Of a DNA stretch of 11,774 nucleotides, positions 6,373 to 11,774 are shown piece by piece; within the stretch, counting starts at the first letter, position 1, and the number at the start of each line of letters is the position of its first letter. Made by a program: the position numbers and the translations under genes. Source of the DNA: an uncultured Dehalococcoidia bacterium (GTDB lineage: Bacteria > Chloroflexota > Dehalococcoidia > Tepidiformales > Tepidiformaceae); NCBI GenBank assembly GCA_937864275.1, contig CALMIW010000172.1, positions 1 through 11,774 of the forward strand. Reading direction: 5' to 3'. Under the pieces are notes generated by a model. The model was not told the origin of the DNA and ran no database searches. It worked only from the letters and a program-made list of their open reading frames with translations.

Positions 6373-7200
6373 TCAGGTTCCCTCCGTGGTGGTCGCTTCC
6401 GGTAGGAAGGCGGTGCTTGCAGTGCGGCATTGTAGCGGCTCGGAGGACGATCCTCCGGGCGGACGCCAGCCCGTGAAGACTTCGCTGTACCCTTCCGGCA
6501 CTTCGCTGTGGACCAGCGGGACCGCGCCAGGCTGGAAGCCCGCCTCGGCAAGGGAGGAGAGCCACGTCTCCCGCGGCAGCGCGCCGTTCACGTGGTGGTC
6601 GTAGACCACGCGAGGCTCGTGCCCGTCCTCATGCAGGATGTAGGCGTAATCGATGCCGAACTCGAAGGTCCCCGGCGCTCCCGGCGTCGTCCATTCGAGG
6701 TAGCGGAGCGCCCGGCCGTCGCCGTCGTGGCCGCCGTGGTCCGTCTCGTACACCAGGTTCTCCTGCGTGTGGTCCGGGCAGAACACCGCCACGCCTCCCG
6801 GGAGGCAGTGTTCGAAGGCGGTCTCCGCGAGCTGCCGGATGTCGTCCGCTGTCGTCAGGTACGAACACGCGTCGTGGACGAACACCGCCTCGAACTGGCG
6901 CCCGACTCGGAGCGTCCGCATGTCGCCGCGGACGTGGCGCAGCCCCGGGTTGATCGTCCGGCTCAACGACAGCATCTCTTCGGAGAGGTCGCTCAGCACC
7001 ACATCCGGGATGCTCGCCTTGTAGTGCGACGCGTTGTTGCCGCCGCCGGATCCGAGTTCCAGCAGGCTCGCCGGGGTGCGCCCGATGACGTTGCGCATCA
7101 CCGCCAGGTAGTACGCGGCCTCTTCGGCGTAGTCCTCCGGCGCGGTTATCAGGTGGAACCAGTCGGCGAGCTCGTGGTACATCCGCGGGCGGGCGCTCAT
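6373..7200 (-). CDS. Class I SAM-dependent methyltransferase, substrate unknown
   Basis: This is a 275-residue Rossmann-fold methyltransferase. Motif I is LLELGSGGGNNASHY (46-60), the acidic ribose-binding residue is D71 in LSDLSEEML, a second SAM-contact Asp is D93 in RGDMRTL, and the post-motif strand is LPGGVAVF (133-140). The N-terminus (MYHELADWFHLI) and the His-rich segment DHGGHDG (154-160) belong to an uncharacterised bacterial subgroup; the His/Asp cluster may line the acceptor site. Residues after about 247 (RPPGGSSSEPLQ onward) form a polar Ser/Thr-rich tail beyond the fold. The ATG overlaps the upstream CoA-transferase stop codon as ATGA, and its own TGA abuts the acs ATG, so it is translationally coupled on both sides. 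Nothing in the sequence reveals the methyl acceptor; a small carboxylate or a CoA-ester-derived intermediate is only a guess from context. Confidence 0.85.
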   Translation of the reverse strand: MSARPRMYHELADWFHLITAPEDYAEEAAYYLAVMRNVIGRTPASLLELGSGGGNNASHYKASIPDVVLSDLSEEMLSLSRTINPGLRHVRGDMRTLRVGRQFEAVFVHDACSYLTTADDIRQLAETAFEHCLPGGVAVFCPDHTQENLVYETDHGGHDGDGRALRYLEWTTPGAPGTFEFGIDYAYILHEDGHEPRVVYDHHVNGALPRETWLSSLAEAGFQPGAVPLVHSEVPEGYSEVFTGWRPPGGSSSEPLQCRTASTAFLPEATTTEGT

Positions 7201-8522
7201 GGCACGCTCGCGTCGTACTCGGTCGAAATATGTCCGCTGGCCCGCAGTGCTTCGTACTCGGCGTCCGAGACCTTCAGGAGCTCCCGGTACACGTAGTCGT
7301 TGTGCTCGCCGAACATCACCGGAGGCTGCACGAACTCGACCGGTGTCTCCGGCATCTTCCAGATCGGCCCGACGTACTCATACGTCCCGGAAGAACGCTG
7401 CGTCTGCTTCTTGAAGAAGTCGCGCGCCCGCAGGTGGGGGTCGTCGAACATGCGTGACGCCTCGAGCACGGGAGTTGCGGCCACGCCCGCGGCCTGGAGC
7501 CGGTGCATCAATTCGTAGTCGTCCTGCGTCGCCGTGTAGGCAGCGATGTTGCGGTCGATCTCCGCGTGGTGTTCGAGCCGCCCGGCGTTCGTTGCGAAGC
7601 GCGGGTCGCTCGCCCACGGCGGGCTGCCGATGGCCTGTCCAAAGGCGCGCCACTCCTCATCCGTCTGGATCCCGATCGAAATCCAGCGGTCGTCCGCCGT
7701 CGCCGATGTCCCGGGCGAAACGGTCGGGTAGACGCCCGAGGGCGCCCGGCCGTCCACATCGCGGTTGGTGGTGGCTCCCTGCACGTTGCCGTTGAGGCTG
7801 TAGTCCATGATCGCCTGGGTGAACATCGCCGCGGCATTCTCGGCCTGGGCAATCTCGATGAGCTGGCCCTCGCCGGTCCGGTCCCGGTTCCAGAGCGCGG
7901 TCATCACCGCGAAGGCGCCCTGCGCACCGGCAACGTAATCGCCGGAATAGATCGCGGTGTTCGAACTCGGGTCGGCGTCGTCGTAGCCGCGCAGGAGGCT
8001 GTGGCCCATCACCGCCTCCAGGTGCACGCCCAGTGCCCGCGCCCGCGAGTACGGCCCGGTGCTCCCGTACGCCGGCACGCGAACAAAGATGATCTTCGGG
8101 TTGGCCGCCTTCAGCCAGTCGTAGGTGATGCCGAGCCCTTCCATGGTCCCGGTCGCGTTGTTCTCGTAGACCACGTCGGACTCGGCCACGAGCCGCCGGA
8201 GGACGTCGAGGCCCTCCGGGCGCCGCAGGTCGACCGTGAAGCTCTTCTTGTTCCGGTACAGGCTGACGAACGTGGGGTTGTAGTCCCACGGGCGGTCGCC
8301 CACCTCGTTGCGCGGCAGGCCGCCGGACCAGGCGATGGCGTTGCTCAACAGCATCTGCGGCGGCCGCGCCATCGCCCCTCTCGTCATCGGCTGGAAGACG
8401 AAGGGGTTCTCTGGCTTGATGATTTCCGCTCCGAGGTCGCCCAGGAGCATCGTCGCGAACGGGCCCGCCCAGACCACGCAGAGGTCGATGACACGGACGC
8501 CTTCGAGGGGTTTCTGAGTCAC
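7197..8522 (-). CDS. CaiB/BaiF family III CoA-transferase A (catalytic Asp present)
   Basis: This 441-residue protein moves CoA from an acyl-CoA donor to a free acid through a protein-aspartyl anhydride. Typical features are the N-terminal LEGVRVIDLCVVWAGP (6-21), LGDLGAEIIKPE (27-38), the VDLRRPEG segment (97-104), and IYSGDYVAGAQGAF (191-204), in which D195 occupies the position of the catalytic Asp169 of formyl-CoA:oxalate CoA-transferase. TGEGQLIEIAQAE follows, as in the family. The insertion at about 40-80 (ending in GDRPWDYNP) makes it longer than the common 400 residues. The start is a GTG within the GTGA overlap with the upstream paralogue, and its stop codon overlaps the methyltransferase start as ATGA. 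Acid substrate and CoA donor cannot be deduced; family members act on carnitine, oxalate, benzylsuccinate, mesaconate and others. Confidence 0.9.
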   Translation of the reverse strand: MTQKPLEGVRVIDLCVVWAGPFATMLLGDLGAEIIKPENPFVFQPMTRGAMARPPQMLLSNAIAWSGGLPRNEVGDRPWDYNPTFVSLYRNKKSFTVDLRRPEGLDVLRRLVAESDVVYENNATGTMEGLGITYDWLKAANPKIIFVRVPAYGSTGPYSRARALGVHLEAVMGHSLLRGYDDADPSSNTAIYSGDYVAGAQGAFAVMTALWNRDRTGEGQLIEIAQAENAAAMFTQAIMDYSLNGNVQGATTNRDVDGRAPSGVYPTVSPGTSATADDRWISIGIQTDEEWRAFGQAIGSPPWASDPRFATNAGRLEHHAEIDRNIAAYTATQDDYELMHRLQAAGVAATPVLEASRMFDDPHLRARDFFKKQTQRSSGTYEYVGPIWKMPETPVEFVQPPVMFGEHNDYVYRELLKVSDAEYEALRASGHISTEYDASVP

Positions 8523-9718
8523 GCCACACCTCCCGATGCTGCTGAGATCGCCGCGGCATCCATCCCCACTTCAGCGAGTACCGCCGCCGTGTGCTGGCCG
8601 AGCAAGGGCGCCGCCCGCCGGAACTCCCAGCCGTTCTTCTCCATGATCAGCGGACGGCCCGGGATGGTTACCTCGCCGAGCTGGTCGTGGTTCACGCTCT
8701 TCCAGAAACCTCGCTCCCGGAAACTCTCGTCGGTGAACAGGTCTTCCATCGTGAACATCGGGCCGCACATCACCCGCGCGCGCCGCGCTTCGGCCCAGAT
8801 CTCGCGCTTGGTCCGTTCGATGCACCAGACGATGAAGTTGCCGTTCCATTCTTCAATCACGGCCGGGTTCATCCGCTGGACGGGGTCGCTGTAACGCGGG
8901 TCGTTCAGCCATTCGGGATGCCCGAGCATGTCGGCGATGCGGTCGGGACGCAGTCCCGCGTTGGTGAAGTCCACATAACCGTCGGCGCAGGGGTAGATGC
9001 CCTGGGGCATGCCGCCGCCGTGGCTTGCGACGCGGATCGTCTTCCGCCCGCTGAACTGGAAGGCGATCGCCGTCGCGTGCCGCCGGTCCACTCCGCCGAA
9101 GTGCGTCTCGGCCAGCGAAATGTCCACGTGCTGCCCGATGCCGTGGCGCTTGGAAGCGAACAGGGCGCCCATGGCCCCCACTGCCACTGCCGAACCCGAT
9201 TCAAAGAGCGCGGCGGTGCCTGCCATCTTCACCGGCTCGCGGTCGGTCTCGCCCATCGAGTACATCTCTCCGGCGAAGGCGTAGAGCGTGAGGTCGGTCA
9301 GTTTATAGTCCCGGTAGGGGCCGTCCTGGCCGAAGTTGGAGATGGAGACGACCGGCAGCGATGGCTTGATCGCCCTGAACCACTCGTACCCTATGCCCAG
9401 CCGCTCGAGGGTGCCCGGAGCGTAACTTTCGAAAACGATGTCGGCCGTCTTCGCAAGCGCCCCGAGTGCTTCCTTCCCCGCCGCGGTCTTCAAGTCCAGG
9501 ACCACAGACCGCTTGTTGCAGTTGAGGTAGAAGAAGAGCCCGCTCTTCTCCGGGTGCGGGTCGCCGCCCTTGAAGGGACCCATCGTCCGGGTGACGTCGC
9601 CGCCCGGCTTCTCGATTTTGATGACGTCGGCGCCGAAATCGGCGAACAACCGGGTCGCATAAGGCCCGGCGATGTGCTGCGTGAGGTCCAGGATCCTCAC
9701 GTTGTCGAGTGCCTGCAC
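8519..9718 (-). CDS. CaiB/BaiF family III CoA-transferase B, catalytic Asp position substituted
   Basis: This 399-residue paralogue of the next gene has the usual CaiB/BaiF landmarks: LDNVRILDLTQHIAGPYATR (4-23), ADFGADVIKIEKPGGD (26-41), KRSVVLDLKTAAG (69-81), GTLERLGIGYEW (102-113) and GIGQHVDISLAE. Around the expected catalytic site the sequence is GTAALFESGSA. Aligned on the conserved Gly, L171 stands where most family members have Asp or Glu, with E173 two residues on. The subunit may therefore be inactive alone, or use E173. The GTG at 9718 is preferred because GGAGGT precedes it by 4 bases and the product then starts at the family's usual point; an upstream frame extension to 9844 is unlikely. 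It is the first gene of the operon, reading into transferase A through a GTGA overlap. Confidence 0.87.
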   Translation of the reverse strand: MQALDNVRILDLTQHIAGPYATRLFADFGADVIKIEKPGGDVTRTMGPFKGGDPHPEKSGLFFYLNCNKRSVVLDLKTAAGKEALGALAKTADIVFESYAPGTLERLGIGYEWFRAIKPSLPVVSISNFGQDGPYRDYKLTDLTLYAFAGEMYSMGETDREPVKMAGTAALFESGSAVAVGAMGALFASKRHGIGQHVDISLAETHFGGVDRRHATAIAFQFSGRKTIRVASHGGGMPQGIYPCADGYVDFTNAGLRPDRIADMLGHPEWLNDPRYSDPVQRMNPAVIEEWNGNFIVWCIERTKREIWAEARRARVMCGPMFTMEDLFTDESFRERGFWKSVNHDQLGEVTIPGRPLIMEKNGWEFRRAAPLLGQHTAAVLAEVGMDAAAISAASGGVA

Positions 9719-9851
9719 GTGTACCTCCGTGGCTTGTTGGTTCACGCCTCTCTGAACGCTGGCGAACTCTAGCAGAGCCCCGAAACGGGAGCACCCCGGC
9801 GTCTTCGCGGCGATCCACGTAGAATCCCGCCCGAGCGATATCAAGACCGGG
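9719..9851. promoter_or_regulatory. Divergent intergenic region serving the CoA operon and the Cat1-like gene
   Basis: This 133-base gap separates two divergent units and must hold a promoter for each. On the minus strand, TAGAGT (9771-9766) resembles a -10 box, and a small inverted repeat ctct-agc-agag overlaps it (9767-9777). On the plus strand, TAGAAT (9820-9825) is 5 of 6 to TATAAT and would give a leader of roughly 20 bases before 9852. No good -35 box is visible for either, so an activator may be involved. The shared region would allow one regulator to control both units. Confidence 0.4.
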
Positions 9852-11330
9852 GTGAGCCACGTGAGCGTCCGCTACCAGAACTGGCGCGATGAGTACCAGT
9901 CGCGCCTGAAAACCGCCGACCAGGCCTGTGAGGCCATCAAGGACGGCGATCTCGTCTCGATCACCATCCTCTGCCCCGCGCCGCTCGTCACGGCGTTTGT
10001 GAACCGCGCGAAGCAGTTGGGCCGCGTCGATTTCCGCACCCTCGCACCCAACAACCCGGACATGTTCAACCCGGAAATCGTCCGTGGCGAAAAGGAAATC
10101 GAGATCTTCATCGGCGATGCGATGCGCCCCTCGCACGACGCCAAGATCTCCACCTACCTGCCGAACACCTTCATGCTCGGCATGAAAGCCTTCGACAGCG
10201 GGCGTGAGGAAGCCCGGATGCCCGATGTCTTCCTCACCCCCTGCAGCCCCCCGAACGAGCAGGGCTACGTCCACTTCGGCCCCCACATGTGGATGCGCAA
10301 GTCCTATGCGAAGCGCTGTGCCAGGACCATCGCCATCGTCGACCCCAACATGTCGAAGGTTCACGGCGACGTCTGGATGCACGTCAGCGAGATCGACACC
10401 TTCATCGAAGGCGCCATCAAGGAGGTCGACCGCGCCGCTGTCGAGGAGCGCGTGCGCACGCTCGCTCCCGAACAATTCCGCAGCGAATTGTTGGACCTCC
10501 TCGGCAAGACCGTGAACGAGCAACTCGCCCTCGTCGAGGCCATGTTCCATGCGTTCCCGCCCGAGTTGCTGAGGACCTCGCTGGGCATGGTCGAAGTCGA
10601 TCCTGCTGCCCAGGGCATCGCCGACAACCTCCGCCCGCTCATCCGCGACGGCGACACCATCCAGGTCGGCGTCGGCCAGCCCAGTTCGCTGATGTTCCTG
10701 GCTGGCGCCTTCGATGACGCGAAGCACCTCGGCGTCCACACCGAGCTCGGCTCGCCGGGCCTCGCAAAGCTCTGGGCCCGCGGCATCGTCGATGGCTCCC
10801 GCAAGACGCTCTTCCCGGGCAAGGCGGTCGCCGTCGCCTGGAGCGGCTGCGACGGCGAGGACTACAAGATCATCACCGACAACCCGGCGTTCGAACTCCA
10901 CATGCCCGAGAACATCCTCAACCCGGCATTCATGTCCCAGAACCGCCAGATGACTTCGATCAACAGCGCCATCGCGGTCGATCTCCTCGGCCAGATCGCC
11001 AGCGAGGATCGCTTCGGCGGCCACATGGTCAACGGCACCGGCGGCCAGCCGGATACGCATCTCTCCGCCGCACTCTGCAAGGACGGCCGTGCGATTACCG
11101 TCATGCGCTCGACTGCGATGGAAGGCTCGATTTCGAAGGTTGTCGCCAAGCACGACGCGGGCACGCTCATCACCGTCCCGCGCTACCTGGCGGACACCAT
11201 CATTACCGAGTACGGCGTCGCCCGGCTGCTGGACAAGAACCATCGCCAGCGCGCGGAGGAACTGATCTCTATCGCCCACCCGGACTTCCGCGCGGAACTG
11301 CGGGAGCAGGCGAAGGAGCTCTGGGGCTAG
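9852..11330 (+). CDS. Acetyl-CoA hydrolase / 4-hydroxybutyrate CoA-transferase family protein
   Basis: This 492-residue family I CoA-transferase-like enzyme has two related alpha/beta domains. The N-domain (about 20-190) contains DGDLVSI and PDVFLTPCSPPNEQGYVHFG (125-143 region). The C-domain (about 255-492) contains RDGDTIQVGVGQ, LGVHTELG with E298 as the expected catalytic Glu that forms the glutamyl-CoA thioester, NGTGGQPD (394-401), and the family ending VPRYLADTIITEYGVARL (442-459). It should exchange CoA between an acyl-CoA and a carboxylate, or hydrolyse the acyl-CoA. Residues about 195-245 form an extra helical segment between domains, explaining why it is longer than the usual ~430. 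The start is GTG at 9852; a second in-frame GTG at 9861 is possible and neither has a strong Shine-Dalgarno sequence. The gene is divergent from the CoA operon, and its stop codon overlaps the convergent membrane-protein gene. Confidence 0.88.
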   Translation: MSHVSVRYQNWRDEYQSRLKTADQACEAIKDGDLVSITILCPAPLVTAFVNRAKQLGRVDFRTLAPNNPDMFNPEIVRGEKEIEIFIGDAMRPSHDAKISTYLPNTFMLGMKAFDSGREEARMPDVFLTPCSPPNEQGYVHFGPHMWMRKSYAKRCARTIAIVDPNMSKVHGDVWMHVSEIDTFIEGAIKEVDRAAVEERVRTLAPEQFRSELLDLLGKTVNEQLALVEAMFHAFPPELLRTSLGMVEVDPAAQGIADNLRPLIRDGDTIQVGVGQPSSLMFLAGAFDDAKHLGVHTELGSPGLAKLWARGIVDGSRKTLFPGKAVAVAWSGCDGEDYKIITDNPAFELHMPENILNPAFMSQNRQMTSINSAIAVDLLGQIASEDRFGGHMVNGTGGQPDTHLSAALCKDGRAITVMRSTAMEGSISKVVAKHDAGTLITVPRYLADTIITEYGVARLLDKNHRQRAEELISIAHPDFRAELREQAKELWG

Positions 11331-11774
11331 GCGGCATCCGATTCGGCCGCCTGGGCCGCTTGTTGTCCTCGCAGGGCACGGAGATTCAGGCTGATCTGCT
11401 CTCGTCCGAGCAGGAGGAACGCCGCGCCGATAAGGCTCACGGGCACCACGTTCACGAGGTGCGCGAGGATCGCGAAGCTGAGGGCAGGGCCGCTCGCCAC
11501 GTTGAAAGGCAAGAGCGAGAGCGTCGCCGCGGCGTGGAACACTCCCACGTATCCCGGCGACGACGGGATGAGCATCGCCAGGTTCGTGGTGCACGTCAGC
11601 AGGACCGCCACCGCGATTGGCGCGTCGATGTGCAGCGCTTTCATGAGCAGGTAGTTGATCGCGAAGGCTCCGATCCACGCCCCCCACGCCCAGCCCCAGA
11701 TCTGGAGCAGCCGCTGGCGCGAGAACAGCTGGCGGAGCCCTTCGCCGAACGACCAGACCTCCTCGCGGAGGCGC
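11327..11774 (-). CDS. Lysylphosphatidylglycerol-synthase TM-region family membrane protein, C-terminal part (truncated by window)
   Basis: This is the last 148 residues of an integral membrane protein whose start lies beyond the window; the frame stays open to base 11774. Several hydrophobic segments alternate with short loops (around IWGWAWGAWIGAFAINYLL, AVAVLLTCTTNLAMLIP, and LAHLVNVVPVSLIGAAFLLL). The loop PSSPGYVGVFHAAA matches the P-x-x-x-G-xx-G-xx-E/H-xx signature of the LPG_synthase_TM (UPF0104/AglD-like) family. Members are flippases or polytopic partners of lipid or glycan modification, and the role here is unassigned. The C-terminal tail (LRALRGQQAAQAAESDAA) is soluble and Ala/Gln-rich. 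Its TAG stop shares CTAG with the stop of the convergent CoA-transferase gene. Confidence 0.78.
   Translation of the reverse strand, partial: RLREEVWSFGEGLRQLFSRQRLLQIWGWAWGAWIGAFAINYLLMKALHIDAPIAVAVLLTCTTNLAMLIPSSPGYVGVFHAAATLSLLPFNVASGPALSFAILAHLVNVVPVSLIGAAFLLLGREQISLNLRALRGQQAAQAAESDAA

Noticed and set aside
4849..6405. A 518-codon plus-strand frame opposite acs
   Set aside because: Shadow of the acs codon bias; no domain, and acs is unambiguous.
7503..9772. Two long plus-strand frames opposite the CoA-transferases
   Set aside because: Antisense to two conserved family III genes; composition is that of shadow frames.
9719..9844. Upstream in-frame extension of transferase B
   Set aside because: It adds 42 residues unlike the family, while GTG at 9718 has a canonical GGAGGT at the right distance.
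9303..11687. A 794-codon open frame on the minus strand opposite the Cat1-like gene
   Set aside because: It is antisense to a clear CoA-transferase and to the transferase B start region, has no recognisable domain and a skewed Arg/Ala/Gly/His composition typical of GC-rich shadow frames.

Overview
This is a GC-rich bacterial chromosome segment, most likely from a Chloroflexota relative (Dehalococcoidia-like). The lineage guess is an inference. It rests on Pro/Thr (TPTPT) tails on two secreted proteins, a lipoprotein with Asp/Gly repeats right after the lipobox cysteine, a Gly/His-tailed FmdB-type zinc ribbon, and the abundance of family III CoA-transferases. No RNA genes, CRISPR arrays, transposases or integration sites were seen, and no gene-free stretch exceeds 300 bases.

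Left part (1-1532, + strand): the C-terminal end of a secreted M23/LytM-like protein whose two usual catalytic histidines are replaced, ending in a TPT tail; a strong hairpin; then a short FmdB-family zinc-ribbon protein and a DUF402 protein that look like a two-gene unit.

Middle (1535-4264, - strand): a secreted matrixin-like zinc metalloprotease that converges on the DUF402 gene with only 2 bases between stop codons; a small Asp-rich lipoprotein followed by a convincing Rho-independent terminator; and an acyl-CoA dehydrogenase with its own plausible promoter and a structured leader.

Right part (4408-9718, - strand): a tightly packed operon transcribed in the order CaiB/BaiF CoA-transferase B, CaiB/BaiF CoA-transferase A, class I SAM methyltransferase, acetyl-CoA synthetase (acs). 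The junctions are GTGA, ATGA and TGA|ATG, so translation is probably coupled throughout. Transferase A keeps the family's catalytic aspartate (D195). Transferase B has leucine at the aligned position, which raises the possibility of a heteromeric enzyme with one active subunit. Across a 133-base divergent intergenic region lies a + strand acetyl-CoA hydrolase/4-hydroxybutyrate CoA-transferase-like gene with an unusual helical insertion. It ends in a 4-base CTAG overlap with a convergent, window-truncated membrane protein of the lysylphosphatidylglycerol-synthase TM family.

Together the CoA genes (ligase, two or three CoA-transferases of two unrelated folds, an acyl-CoA dehydrogenase) suggest activation and oxidation of a carboxylic acid through CoA thioesters. 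The substrate cannot be read from sequence, and the methyltransferase embedded in the operon is the least expected member.
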